From Arthrobacter sp. (lineage in GTDB: Bacteria > Actinomycetota > Actinomycetes > Actinomycetales > Micrococcaceae): a DNA stretch of 64,000 nt. Shown in pieces: positions 9,077 to 18,639 of this stretch. The position numbers and the translations under genes are program-made. Each line of letters begins with the position of its first letter. Positions within the stretch are counted from its first letter, which is position 1. The DNA lies in NCBI GenBank assembly GCA_023264815.1, contig JAHFUZ010000007.1, forward strand, positions 62,001 through 126,000, read 5' to 3'. The notes below the pieces were generated by a model that saw nothing but the letters and a program-made list of their open reading frames with translations, had not been told where the DNA came from and did not search any database.

Positions 9077-12000
9077 CCGTAACAGCTCCTGATGTTGATC
9101 CCGCCCGCTCCAGTTCCACAGCGGCCGGGGCGTTCCCGGCGGAACGCCCGGCCGGGGCGGGCCTCCGGCTGCTTCCGCCCCGGCAGGTTCACGCGGAGGT
9201 TCCTGTCCTGTCGGTGGACCAGCACCAAGCCGTTGAAGTGCCGCACGGGTCCGGACCCGTCCTGGTCCCGGGGGCCCCGGGAACGGGCAAATCCACCGTC
9301 CTGATAGAGGCCGCCGTCCGCCGTGCCGTGCAGGACGGTGTGGATCCCGAGCGGATCCTGATCCTGGCGCCCGGCAGGCTGGCGGCTGACTCGCTCCGGG
9401 ACCGGTTGACCGCACGGCTGGACAGGAGCCTCAGTACCACACCGGCGCGGACGTGGGCCTCCTACGCGTTTGACTTGATCCGCCGGGCTAAGGCGGAAGG
9501 CATACTCCCGCTTCCGCGCGCACCCCGCCTGCTGTCCGGTCCGGAACAAGACCTGATCATCAGGGAACTGTTGGAGGGGCACCGGATGCCCGGCCTCGAA
9601 CTTCCCTGGCCCGGTGACCTGGAAGCGGCCCTGGAGACGCGTGGCTTCCGTCATGAGGTGCGCCTTCTGTTTGATCGGATTATCGAATCCGGCCGGACGG
9701 CCGCGGACCTTGAGGAACTCGGACGGCAGTGCGGCAGGCCGGACTGGTTCGCGGCGGCATCCCTTTACGCGGAGTACAGGGATGTCCTGGACCTGAGGAT
9801 GCCTGAGGCGTTCGACCCCGCCGGCATCATCACCACAGCGCGGCAGATCTTCCAGGATGAGCCTGGTTTCCTGGCCGCGGAGCGGGAGCGTCTGCAATTG
9901 GTGCTGGTTGACGATATGCAGGAGGCCAGCCCTGCAGTCTTTGAATTGCTGGCGGACATCGCCGCAGGCAAGGACTGTTATGTCGCATTTTCCCCGGATA
10001 CCGTGGTGCAGGGCTTCCGCGGCGCCAGGCCGGACCTCGTGGCCGACCTTCCGCAGCTCCTTGGCACCGGGGCAGCCGTTATGGAACGGCCCCTCTGGCA
10101 TACGCACCGGCACGCCCCGGCCATTGCCGCGGCCTGGCTCGGGGTGGCCGCCCGGATCTCGCAGCGCGCCGGCGGGCAACTGGCCCGGCGGCTTGAGCAG
10201 CCCGGGCGGGAGGCAGGGTCCCCGCACGCCGGGACCGCCGCCGTCGAACCGGCGGCCTCGGGAACCCCGGCGGCCGTCGAGCGTGCTGTCGAAGACGCCG
10301 CGGCCGGCGTCGGGGCAGTGGAAGCCCACCTGGTCCCGTCCCCGGTCCACGAGCTCCGGTACGTCGCCCAGCGCATCCTGGACCAGCATGTCAACCAAGG
10401 CCGCGATCTCGCTGAGATCGCCGTGATTGTGCGCAACGGCGGCCAGCTCAGCGAGTTGCAGCGCTACCTCTCCGGGCAGGGCATCCCGGTCCGCGTGCCG
10501 GTGGCCGAGTCCGCGGTCCGCGATGAAGTGGCCGTTCGTCCGCTGCTGGACGCCTACGCCATCGCGCTGGACCCTTCGCTGCTGACCCCGGAGGCCGCGG
10601 TCGCGTTGCTGACGTCCCGGATCGGCGGGGCGACGTCGATTGAACTGCGCCGGCTCCGGCAATCCCTCCGGCGCGAGGAGCTGCAGGGCGGCGGTGGGCG
10701 GACCAGCGACGCACTGTTGGTCGAGGCGCTCCTGGAACCGGGCGCGCTGGCAACGCTGGGTATGGAGGGCAGGTCCGCGCGCCGGACGGCACGCATGATC
10801 CAGGCCGGGCAGAACGCCGCATCCCAGCCCGGAGCCAACGCCGAGACCGTCCTCTGGGCCTTGTGGCACTCCACCGGGCTGGCCAATGTTTGGACCGAAT
10901 ACGCACTGTCCGGCGGATCCCACGGGGCGCGGGCAGACCGCGACCTTGACGCCATGATGGCGCTCTTCCATACCGCCGAGCGCTATGTTGACCAGATGCC
11001 GGGCGCCGGCCCTGAGCAGTTCCTCGAATACCTCCTGAACCAGGAACTGCCCATGGATACGCTCGCCGCGCGGGCACAGGTGGATGACGCCGTGGAACTG
11101 ATGACGCCGGCCAGCGCGGCAGGCCGGCAGTGGCCCGTGGTCATGGTGGCGGGACTCCAGGAAGGTGTGTGGCCCAACACCCGGCTCCGGGGCGAGCTGC
11201 TGGGCAGCAGCCTCTTTGCGGACGCAGTGGAGCACGGCGTGGGTTATGCCCTGCAGCTGGACCCGTTGAGCAGGTTGCGGGAGATCCGCTATGACGAACT
11301 CCGAAGTTTCTCCACCGCCGTGTCCCGGGCGGAGCAGCTCCTGATCTGCACGGCTGTTTCCTCGGAGGATGACCAGCCGTCGTCGTTCCTTGACTACGTG
11401 GCGCCGCTCGAAGCGGGCGCGGAAGGCAGGGGGTTCACGCCTGTGGAACGCCCCATGACGCTCCGTGCCCTCGTGGCCGAACTGCGCCAGTACGCCCAGC
11501 TTGACGGCAAATATGAGCCCGAAGCCGCTGAAGCCGCCCGGGTCCTGGCCGCGCTCGCCAGCGCGGAACCGCCCGTACCCGGAGCCCACCCGGCCTCTTG
11601 GTGGGGGCTGCTGCCGTTGAGCACGTCGGAGCCGGTGGTCCCGCCGGGCGGGACCGTTTATGTCTCGCCATCGAAAGTGGAGTCCGTGCAGAAATCCCCG
11701 CTGGACTGGTTTGTCCAGGCTGCAGGCGGCGAAGCCGCCACTGATTTTGCCCGCAGCCTGGGAACACTGGTCCATGCGATAGCGCAGGACATGCCCGACG
11801 CCTCCGGGGGTGAGTATGTCGAGGAACTTGTCCGCCGCTGGCCCACGCTGGGCATGAAGGACAACTGGGAGGGAAAGCTTGACTTCCAGCGCGCCGAGAA
11901 GATGGTGCGCAAACTGGCCCAGTATGTCCTGGTGATGCGGAGCGAGGGGCGGAGCCTGCTGGGCGTCGAGCAGGACTTCGAAGTACGCTTGCCCGATCTT

Positions 12001-12546
12001 CCGCCGGTACACGACGGGTACCCGGGCCGTCCGGACGCTGGTGGTCCCAACGTCGGTTCGTCGGACGCCGAATCAGGCTCCGGCGAGTCTCGCGCGGCCG
12101 TTCTCCGGGGCCAGGTTGACCGGCTGGAGATCGACAACGAAGGAAGGCTGGTGGTGGTGGACCTCAAAACCGGCAAACGACAGCCAGGAAAGTCTGAACT
12201 GTCCCGCCATCCCCAGCTGGGGGCCTACCAGGCCGCAGTTCTTGGCGGCGGTTTCGCGGAGCTGCCCGGGCTGTCCGGCACTGCCGTGCAGGGCGCACCC
12301 GCACCGGGCGGCGCCGTGCTGGCCCAGCTGGGCACCGCCACCAAAAGCCCTGGGGTCCAGCAGCAGGAACCGTTGGACCCGCAGGACAACTGGGCATTGG
12401 ATATGGTAACCGACGCGGCCGTCCTGATGTCCGGAAACAGCTTCGAGGCCAGGCATGATCCGGCGAAGGGGAACCACGGGGGCCACGGCTGCCGGCTCCC
12501 CGAAGTCTGCCCGCTCTGCATCCGGGGAAAGCAGGTCACCGAATGA
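9073..12546 (+). CDS. adnA: AdnA-like subunit of the AdnAB helicase-nuclease
   Basis: A 1157-residue UvrD-family helicase fused to a C-terminal RecB-like nuclease, one half of the actinobacterial double-strand-break resection motor. Walker A is GAPGTGKST (K73). Motif II reads LVLVDDMQEASP, lacking the canonical DEXQD, which fits AdnA being the less active motor. Nuclease signature VVVDLKTGK (D1030, K1032) is intact. Near the C-terminus are C1140, C1146 and C1149 (spacing x5, x2), while the expected first Fe-S cysteine before the nuclease domain is S875 in KSPLDWF. GTG 9073 overlaps the preceding stop, and the end overlaps adnB by ATGA. Confidence 0.9.
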   Translation: MTVTAPDVDPARSSSTAAGAFPAERPAGAGLRLLPPRQVHAEVPVLSVDQHQAVEVPHGSGPVLVPGAPGTGKSTVLIEAAVRRAVQDGVDPERILILAPGRLAADSLRDRLTARLDRSLSTTPARTWASYAFDLIRRAKAEGILPLPRAPRLLSGPEQDLIIRELLEGHRMPGLELPWPGDLEAALETRGFRHEVRLLFDRIIESGRTAADLEELGRQCGRPDWFAAASLYAEYRDVLDLRMPEAFDPAGIITTARQIFQDEPGFLAAERERLQLVLVDDMQEASPAVFELLADIAAGKDCYVAFSPDTVVQGFRGARPDLVADLPQLLGTGAAVMERPLWHTHRHAPAIAAAWLGVAARISQRAGGQLARRLEQPGREAGSPHAGTAAVEPAASGTPAAVERAVEDAAAGVGAVEAHLVPSPVHELRYVAQRILDQHVNQGRDLAEIAVIVRNGGQLSELQRYLSGQGIPVRVPVAESAVRDEVAVRPLLDAYAIALDPSLLTPEAAVALLTSRIGGATSIELRRLRQSLRREELQGGGGRTSDALLVEALLEPGALATLGMEGRSARRTARMIQAGQNAASQPGANAETVLWALWHSTGLANVWTEYALSGGSHGARADRDLDAMMALFHTAERYVDQMPGAGPEQFLEYLLNQELPMDTLAARAQVDDAVELMTPASAAGRQWPVVMVAGLQEGVWPNTRLRGELLGSSLFADAVEHGVGYALQLDPLSRLREIRYDELRSFSTAVSRAEQLLICTAVSSEDDQPSSFLDYVAPLEAGAEGRGFTPVERPMTLRALVAELRQYAQLDGKYEPEAAEAARVLAALASAEPPVPGAHPASWWGLLPLSTSEPVVPPGGTVYVSPSKVESVQKSPLDWFVQAAGGEAATDFARSLGTLVHAIAQDMPDASGGEYVEELVRRWPTLGMKDNWEGKLDFQRAEKMVRKLAQYVLVMRSEGRSLLGVEQDFEVRLPDLPPVHDGYPGRPDAGGPNVGSSDAESGSGESRAAVLRGQVDRLEIDNEGRLVVVDLKTGKRQPGKSELSRHPQLGAYQAAVLGGGFAELPGLSGTAVQGAPAPGGAVLAQLGTATKSPGVQQQEPLDPQDNWALDMVTDAAVLMSGNSFEARHDPAKGNHGGHGCRLPEVCPLCIRGKQVTE

Positions 12547-15500
12547 GCCGCCACCAGCCGCCCGAGCCCTTCTTCAGCCCTGAACGGCTTTCTGAGCTGC
12601 TGGGTGAAAAGAACACACCCACCCCAGAGCAGTCCGCCATTATCAGCTCTCCCTTGGCCCCCCGGCTGGTGATAGCGGGAGCGGGCTCCGGCAAGACCGC
12701 CACTATGGCGGACCGGGTGGTCTGGCTGGTCGCCAACGGCTGGGTCCGGCCTGAGGAGGTCCTGGGCGTGACATTCACCCGCAAAGCAGCGGGCGAACTG
12801 GCCACCAGGATCCGGGCAAAGCTGGCGGCGCTGCAGCGCATCGCAGCCCAGGACACCGCGCATGCGGTGTTCCCTGCAGGCCTGCTCAGCAGTGATGCAC
12901 TGGAGCCCAAAGTGGCCACGTACCATTCGTTCGCGAGCGGGATTGTCTCGGACTACGGGCTGCGGCTCGGTGTGGAGCGGGATGTGGTCCTGCTGGGCGG
13001 TGCCCAGGCATGGCAGCTGGCTACCGAAGTGGTGGAAGCGTTTGACGGCGACTACCACCACTTCAAGGCGGCCAAGTCCACCCTGGTCAAGGCAGTTATC
13101 CAGCTGGCCGGGGAGTGCGCGGAGCACCTGCAGGAACCGGCCGACGTCGAATCCTGGCTGATGGCGCGGCTGGGGGAATTTGAGGGACTGCCGTACCTCG
13201 CCGGCGCCGTCAAGAATGCGCCGCAGGCCGCCGGAGAGCTGGCCGCCATGCTGCGCACGCGGGCAAGTGTCGCTGAGATGGTGGGCCGGTACACCGCGGC
13301 GAAGAGGGCGCGGGGAGCGCTGGACTTCGGCGACCTCGTCGCCCTTGCCGCGCGCGTGTCGAGGGAGGTTCCGCTTGCCGCGGAGATGGAACGCCAGCGC
13401 TACAAAGTGGTGCTCCTGGACGAGTTCCAGGACACTTCATACGCCCAGCTGGTCCTGTTTTCGCGGCTCTTCGGTGACGGGCACGCCGTCACTGCGGTGG
13501 GGGACCCGAACCAGTCCATCTATGGCTTCCGGGGCGCTTCTGCCGGTCAGCTTTTCCATTTTGTCAGGGAGTTCCCTGTCCGGGTCCACGACGGCGGCGG
13601 GCAGGTTACGTACCAGCCGGCGCCGACGTCCTATCTCACTACAGCCTGGCGCAATGGCCGGGCCATTCTCTCCGCAGCCAACATCATGTCAGAGGCCCTG
13701 GGCAGGGCGGAGGCCCGCAAGGCCGCGGCCGGCACCACTCCGGAAGCCGCCAACGTCCCTCCGCTGCAGCCCAGCCCCTTCGCAGTGGAGGGGCAAGTGG
13801 TGCTGGGCCGCTTTGGCACCGACATCGACGAAGCCGCGGCCTTGGCCGGCGATGTCCTGAAATACCGCATCACGGACTTCGAACGCGAGGCCGACGGCAC
13901 CCCCGTGCCGCCCGCACTCGCCGTGCTGTGCCGGCGCCGTGCCCAGATGGAAACCATCAGGCGGGAATTTGAGTCCCGCGGGATCGCCTACGAAATTGTG
14001 GGACTCGGCGGACTGCTGGATACCCCGGAGATCGTGGACCTCGTGGCCACGCTGCGCGTGCTGGCGGATCCGGGGCGTTCAGACTCCCTGATGCGCCTGC
14101 TTGCGGGCGCGAGGTGGAGGATCGGTCCGGCTGACCTGATGGCATTCCGTGACTGGTCCAGCCAGCTCGCCAGGCGCCGCGGTCATCCGGCCGGTCCAGC
14201 GGCGGCGGATCCTGAGGGACCTGACGCATCCGGTGACGCCGTGATCGAGAGCGACCTGACGGACGGCGCCAGCCTCGTCGAAGCGCTGGACTGGCTGCCG
14301 CGCGAAGACTGGGTCTCCGGCCACGGCCGGGCGCTGACCGGTGCCGCGCGGGAACGGCTCGGGATGCTCTCGGCGGAACTCAGGCAGCTGCGCGGGTACC
14401 TCGGCGATGACCTCACAACGCTCCTCGGCGAAGTGGAACGCGCCATGTTGCTCGACATCGAAGTGGCGGCACGTCCGGGAATCAGCATCCATCAGGCCCG
14501 GCGAAACCTGGACGCCTTCCAGGATGCGGCCGCGGGATTCCTGCGGACGTCCCACCGCGTTGACATCCTTGCCTTCCTGTCCTGGCTCGAGGCCGCGGCA
14601 GCAGAGGAGAACGGCCTCGAAGCTCCGCCGCCTGACATCAACCGGGAGGCAGTCCAGCTGCTGACCGTGCACGCGTCCAAGGGCCTGGAATGGGATGTCG
14701 TTTTTGTTCCCGGCCTGAACGCAGGGGCCTTCCCGAGCAACAAAGACTCCCGGTGGAGCAGCGGCGCCGCCGCGCTGCCCTGGCCGCTGCGGGGGGACCG
14801 CGCGGACCTGCCCCAATGGGACACCGACCAGCCTGACCAGAAGGGCTGGCTGGACGCCGAGAAGGACTTCAAATCAGCTGTCCAGGCCCACGGTGAGGGC
14901 GAGGAACGCCGGCTGGCGTACGTGGCCTACACCAGGGCCAAACACGTCCTGTGGGTCTCCAGTGCAGCATGGGTCGGGTCGCGGGCAGGCCGCGCCGAAA
15001 TGTCGCCGTTCCTCGCTGAACTGGAACAGCTCGTCACCGTTTCCGCGGAAGGAGCCCCCGCTGCCGCCGTGGTCCACCCGGAGTCTGTGGAAGAAACGGC
15101 ACTGCCCGAGAAAAGCCCGCTGACCACGGACACCGAGCTGGCAACCTGGCCCTATGACCCCCTTGAGGGGCCGGTGGATCCCCGGACAGGTCAACGCCTT
15201 CGCGTCGTCGCAGGCAGGCGGCGGGCGATGGAAAACGCCGCTGTGCGTGTCCGGGCCGCTCTGGAGTCAATCCACGCGATAGTTGACTCCGGGGATGAGC
15301 CACCGGAGGACGGCAGCTCCGGCGGGGCCGGGGAACCGGGCCGCAGGCTCCGGGGCAGTGCCGCCGCGTGGGCAAGGGAAGCCGCCTTGCTGCTGGAACG
15401 CCGGTCAAGGCGGTCCGGCGGACATGAGGTTCACCTGCCCGGCCATATCTCGGCCTCAACGCTGGTGGACCTCGGCGAGGACCCGGAGGCAGTGGTGGGC

Positions 15501-16037
15501 CGGCTCCGGCGCCCGGTTCCCCGCGAGCCCGGCATGTCTGCGCGGAAAGGCACGGCCTTCCATGCCTGGGTTGAAGAGTACTTCGGAGCTGCCGGAATGC
15601 TGGACCTGGGTGAGGCCCCAGGGTCGGACGACCATATCGACGCCGCCTACGACCTCGATGCCATGGTGGCCACGTTCAAGGCCTCGGAGTGGGCTGACCG
15701 GTCGCCGGCGTTTGTCGAAGTGCCCGTTGAGACCAGGGTGGGCGACGTTGTGGTCCGTGGGCGCATCGACGCCGTATTCCGGGATGCCGACGGCCGCTGG
15801 GACCTGGTGGACTGGAAGACCGGCCGCCGTCCCTCCGCATCCCAGCTCCGGGCCAAGGCTGTCCAGCTCGCGGCCTACCGGCTCGCCTGGGCGCGGCTAA
15901 AGGGCGTTCCGGTGGACGAGGTCCGGGCGGCGTTCTTCTACGTGGCGGACAACCAGGTGGTGCGGCCACACGACCTGGGATCCGCCCAGGAGCTGGAGCA
16001 GATTGTGGCAGCGGCGCTGGGTGCTAGTGCTTCCTGA
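12543..16037 (+). CDS. adnB: AdnB-like subunit of the AdnAB helicase-nuclease
   Basis: A 1164-residue superfamily 1 helicase with a C-terminal RecB nuclease, partner of the preceding AdnA. Walker A AGAGSGKTA, motif Ia VTFTRKAAGELATRIR, motif II KVVLLDEFQDTSY, motif III AVGDPNQSIYGFRGAS, motif V LLTVHASKGLEWDVVFV and motif VI RLAYVAYTRAK are complete, so this looks like the main motor. The nuclease domain shows GRIDAVFRDADGRWDLVDWKTGRRP near the end. The two subunits process DNA ends for recombination. The gene overlaps adnA by four bases, and its last 14 bases overlap the convergent phosphotransferase gene. Confidence 0.93.
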   Translation: MSRHQPPEPFFSPERLSELLGEKNTPTPEQSAIISSPLAPRLVIAGAGSGKTATMADRVVWLVANGWVRPEEVLGVTFTRKAAGELATRIRAKLAALQRIAAQDTAHAVFPAGLLSSDALEPKVATYHSFASGIVSDYGLRLGVERDVVLLGGAQAWQLATEVVEAFDGDYHHFKAAKSTLVKAVIQLAGECAEHLQEPADVESWLMARLGEFEGLPYLAGAVKNAPQAAGELAAMLRTRASVAEMVGRYTAAKRARGALDFGDLVALAARVSREVPLAAEMERQRYKVVLLDEFQDTSYAQLVLFSRLFGDGHAVTAVGDPNQSIYGFRGASAGQLFHFVREFPVRVHDGGGQVTYQPAPTSYLTTAWRNGRAILSAANIMSEALGRAEARKAAAGTTPEAANVPPLQPSPFAVEGQVVLGRFGTDIDEAAALAGDVLKYRITDFEREADGTPVPPALAVLCRRRAQMETIRREFESRGIAYEIVGLGGLLDTPEIVDLVATLRVLADPGRSDSLMRLLAGARWRIGPADLMAFRDWSSQLARRRGHPAGPAAADPEGPDASGDAVIESDLTDGASLVEALDWLPREDWVSGHGRALTGAARERLGMLSAELRQLRGYLGDDLTTLLGEVERAMLLDIEVAARPGISIHQARRNLDAFQDAAAGFLRTSHRVDILAFLSWLEAAAAEENGLEAPPPDINREAVQLLTVHASKGLEWDVVFVPGLNAGAFPSNKDSRWSSGAAALPWPLRGDRADLPQWDTDQPDQKGWLDAEKDFKSAVQAHGEGEERRLAYVAYTRAKHVLWVSSAAWVGSRAGRAEMSPFLAELEQLVTVSAEGAPAAAVVHPESVEETALPEKSPLTTDTELATWPYDPLEGPVDPRTGQRLRVVAGRRRAMENAAVRVRAALESIHAIVDSGDEPPEDGSSGGAGEPGRRLRGSAAAWAREAALLLERRSRRSGGHEVHLPGHISASTLVDLGEDPEAVVGRLRRPVPREPGMSARKGTAFHAWVEEYFGAAGMLDLGEAPGSDDHIDAAYDLDAMVATFKASEWADRSPAFVEVPVETRVGDVVVRGRIDAVFRDADGRWDLVDWKTGRRPSASQLRAKAVQLAAYRLAWARLKGVPVDEVRAAFFYVADNQVVRPHDLGSAQELEQIVAAALGASAS

Positions 16038-17376
16038 CGTCCACGATGCTGAGGGCCGCTGTTGACGTATCTTCGGCGGACTGGCTGTTGACGGGGGCAT
16101 TCCCTGGTGCCGCATCCGCCGGGCCTTCGTTCGCAGCATTGTCGCTGGCGCCATCGGAATCCCCCGGTGCCGGAAGATCCGGGATGGGGGCAACGACGAC
16201 GGCGGGCTGGACCGGGGTCAGGTGTGCCCGCGCGCCGGGTACGGGGGCCTCGGGGACCTCGGGTGCGGGCACCTCGGGCGCCTCGGGCACCGGGACCACC
16301 GTCACTGCCGGGACGGGAACCGCGGTGACAGCCGGTACCGGGGCGACGGTGACCGCCGGGGCAGGTGCCCCGGGCGCCGCCGGTGACAGTGCGGCGTCGG
16401 CCGTTGCCCCGGCACCGGCAGGGGACCGGCCCGGCAGCGGCTCAACGCTGATCGACTGGCCGCCGTGCTCCTCGACGTCGGCCGCCAGAGATTCCAGCAT
16501 GCCTTCGGCTTCGGCAACCATGGCCGAATCGCCGGCGGCTATGCCCTTGACGAGGTACTGCGCCAGGGCAAACTCGGCGGACAACGCAGCCCGCCGCAGC
16601 AGGTGCTGGTCCGGGGCGTCGCGGCGGCTGGCCGTATAGCTGGCGAGCACGGCCTCCACAAAGTCCTGTTCGTTCGAGGCGACCAGCCAGGCGAAGTCGT
16701 CGGCGGGGTCGCCGATCCGCAGGTCGGTCCAACCCGTCACCGCGGTGACGCGGCTGCCGTCAATGAGCAGGTTGTCCTCATGCAGGTCGCCGTGGACAAC
16801 GCTGGGGTTGAACCGCCACAGTGAAACGTCCTCCATGGCGTGTTCCCAGCGGCGCAGGAGCGAGGCGGGTATCTTGCCGGTGGTGGCTGCCTGGTCCAGT
16901 TCGTTGAGCCTGCGCTGGCGGAATTCGTTGGGTGTGTAGCTCGGCAGGTCGGCGTTGCTGACCAGGGATCGCGGAAGATCGTGGATGGCCGCCAGCGCCG
17001 TGCCGGTTTCCCGTGCCAGTGCTGCCGGGCCTGCAGTCAGTTCCTCCACGCTGAGGGTGCTGCCGGCGAGGTGCGAGTACACAAACGTGCTCAGGCTTCC
17101 GAGCCGGACGCTTCCGGCCACGGTGGGCATGAGGAAGGGAAGCTCTGCCCGGATGGCCGGGGCGAAAGCCCGGAGAACCAGGAATTCCGTCTCGAGCCGG
17201 GCACTGGCCTCAGCGTGCCGGGGCGACCTGACCCGCCAGCGTTTGCCTTCCGAATCCAGGAGCAGGGCGGAATCGAAATCCGCGGGATCGTCCGCGGCGG
17301 AGCTAACTGCAGTGGGGGTCAGACCCGGGACTGCCGCGGTTGCCACGGCTGCCAGTTCGATCGGTTTTCTTCTCAC
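16024..17376 (-). CDS. Aminoglycoside/macrolide phosphotransferase-like protein, probably a pseudokinase, with a Pro-rich tail
   Basis: A 450-residue APH-fold protein. The catalytic loop VVHGDLHEDNLL (H195, D197, N202) is present, but the downstream metal-binding position, normally Asp in an IDW motif, is G215 in VTGWTDLRIGDPADDFAWL. About 110 C-terminal residues are low complexity, rich in Pro, Val and Ala, with repeated VPVPAVTVVPVP-like units. The frame is open to 17754, but GTG 17376 (VRRKPIELAAVATAAVPGL) follows GGAAC and begins the conserved region. It lies between adnB and nudC on the opposite strand. Function unknown: a resistance kinase is unlikely, a binding or regulatory role is more plausible. 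Confidence 0.8.
   Translation of the reverse strand: MRRKPIELAAVATAAVPGLTPTAVSSAADDPADFDSALLLDSEGKRWRVRSPRHAEASARLETEFLVLRAFAPAIRAELPFLMPTVAGSVRLGSLSTFVYSHLAGSTLSVEELTAGPAALARETGTALAAIHDLPRSLVSNADLPSYTPNEFRQRRLNELDQAATTGKIPASLLRRWEHAMEDVSLWRFNPSVVHGDLHEDNLLIDGSRVTAVTGWTDLRIGDPADDFAWLVASNEQDFVEAVLASYTASRRDAPDQHLLRRAALSAEFALAQYLVKGIAAGDSAMVAEAEGMLESLAADVEEHGGQSISVEPLPGRSPAGAGATADAALSPAAPGAPAPAVTVAPVPAVTAVPVPAVTVVPVPEAPEVPAPEVPEAPVPGARAHLTPVQPAVVVAPIPDLPAPGDSDGASDNAANEGPADAAPGNAPVNSQSAEDTSTAALSIVDVRKH
16230..16385 (-). repeat. Imperfect tandem repeats coding the Pro/Val/Ala-rich tail
   Basis: GC-rich repeats of roughly 15-30 bases (gtcactgccgggacggg-type on the plus strand) encode AVTVAPVPAVTAVPVPAVTVVPVP and EAPEVPAPEVPEAPVPG. 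Unit boundaries are irregular. Length is likely to vary between strains. Confidence 0.6.
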
Positions 17377-17532
17377 CGTTCCACGGTAGATTGGCTGGCG
17401 GCCAACACAACGATGCGGCGCGGCGAGTCTCCAGATACCCTGCAAAACTCCGCCCGCCGGCAATGCCTTAGGTGCCGGCCACCTGTCCCGCCCATATCCA
17501 CCCGCCAAATGTAAATTGTCGGTCCGAGTCAG

Positions 17533-17538
17533 TACGGT
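17533..17538 (+). promoter_or_regulatory. Candidate -10 box, leaderless start of nudC
   Basis: TACGGT followed by six bases (GGACAC) and ATG 17545. There is no Shine-Dalgarno sequence in the six bases, so translation from a leaderless mRNA is plausible. Confidence 0.4.
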
Positions 17539-17544
17539 GGACAC

Positions 17545-18567
17545 ATGAGTCATGCGGAGTCCGCTACACCGGCCTACCAGGCACAGGCAGTCCAGCTGCC
17601 GGCCAACCACCTGTTCGATACCGTCCTGCCGGTTCGGCCGGCTGCCGTGGACCGCGGCTCCGCTGCCAGGGTCCGGCCGGGCATGGTCGGGGAACTGTTG
17701 GCCAACGAACAAACCTTGGCCGTGGTCCTGTCCGGCCGGCAGGCCCTGGTGCACGCCAACGAGCTGTTCCTGGCACCGGCCTCCCGGCTGCTGGCCGCGC
17801 TCCGTGACCTTGGGACCTCACCGCAGACCCTCATCTACCTCGGCGCAGCACTGCCGGACTCCCACCTGCCAGCAGGCACGGACATTGTCCTGTTTGTTTT
17901 GCCCGGGACGGTGGCGCCGGGAACCGCCGGGATCCCGGCCGGCGCCGAGTGGGCAGGCTTCCGCGATGTTGCTGCCGTCCTGAACACCACTGATACGGCG
18001 TTGTTTGTTGAGGCCAGCGCCATCGCCAACTGGCACGCCACCCACACACACTGCCCCCGCTGCGGCGCCCCCACCGTGGTGGAGGCCGGCGGCTGGGTGC
18101 GGCGCTGCCCCCAGGACGATTCCGAGCACTACCCCCGGACAGACCCCGCCATCATTGTTACCGTGGTGGGACCTGACGGCCGGCTGCTGCTGGGCGGGGG
18201 CGGGCCCGTGGACGCCAAGAACTACTCCACCCTTGCCGGTTTCGTCGAGCCCGGCGAATCCCTGGAGCAGGCCGTGATCCGGGAAATCCATGAGGAAGTG
18301 GGCGTCAGGATCAGCCGCTGCCAGTACCTGGGCTCCCAGTCGTGGCCGTTTCCCGCGTCCCTGATGCTCGGGTTTTCAGCCATCACCGAAGATACCGAGG
18401 CAACGCCCGACGGCGTCGAAGTCACCCGGGCGCGATGGTTCAGCAGGGAGGAACTGCAGGAGGCCGTGCTCGCCGGAGAGATCACCATCTCCAGCAGGTT
18501 GTCCATTGCGCGGTCCCTGATTGAGCATTGGTACGGCGGCCGGATTCTGGACCTCACCGGCACCTGA
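17545..18567 (+). CDS. nudC: NAD(+) diphosphatase / NAD-capped RNA hydrolase NudC
   Basis: Cleaves NAD(H) to NMN(H) and AMP and, in characterised NudC enzymes, removes NAD caps from RNA. The 340-residue protein has a zinc-ribbon (CPRCGAPTVVEAGGWVRRCPQD), the following HYPRTDPAIIV block, a complete Nudix box GFVEPGESLEQAVIREIHEEVGV, and SQSWPFPASLMLGF, the family's NADH-specificity motif SQPWPFPxS with S for P. The longer N-terminal domain is as in actinobacterial homologs. It is divergent from the phosphotransferase gene and precedes uvrD2 by 72 bases, the same order as Rv3199c-Rv3198c. Confidence 0.93.
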   Translation: MSHAESATPAYQAQAVQLPANHLFDTVLPVRPAAVDRGSAARVRPGMVGELLANEQTLAVVLSGRQALVHANELFLAPASRLLAALRDLGTSPQTLIYLGAALPDSHLPAGTDIVLFVLPGTVAPGTAGIPAGAEWAGFRDVAAVLNTTDTALFVEASAIANWHATHTHCPRCGAPTVVEAGGWVRRCPQDDSEHYPRTDPAIIVTVVGPDGRLLLGGGGPVDAKNYSTLAGFVEPGESLEQAVIREIHEEVGVRISRCQYLGSQSWPFPASLMLGFSAITEDTEATPDGVEVTRARWFSREELQEAVLAGEITISSRLSIARSLIEHWYGGRILDLTGT

Positions 18568-18639
18568 CCCCGGAGTGCCGCCGGCCAGGTCCCGGCGCAG
18601 CGCAGTCCACCCGGCAGTCCCAACAACAGAGCAGCAGAC

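Noticed and set aside
8878..12012. Very long open frame on the minus strand, over 1000 codons, opposite adnA
   Set aside because: It is the antisense shadow of a GC-rich coding gene: its composition is Gly/Arg/Pro/Ala-rich without recognisable motifs, while the plus strand has complete helicase and nuclease motifs.
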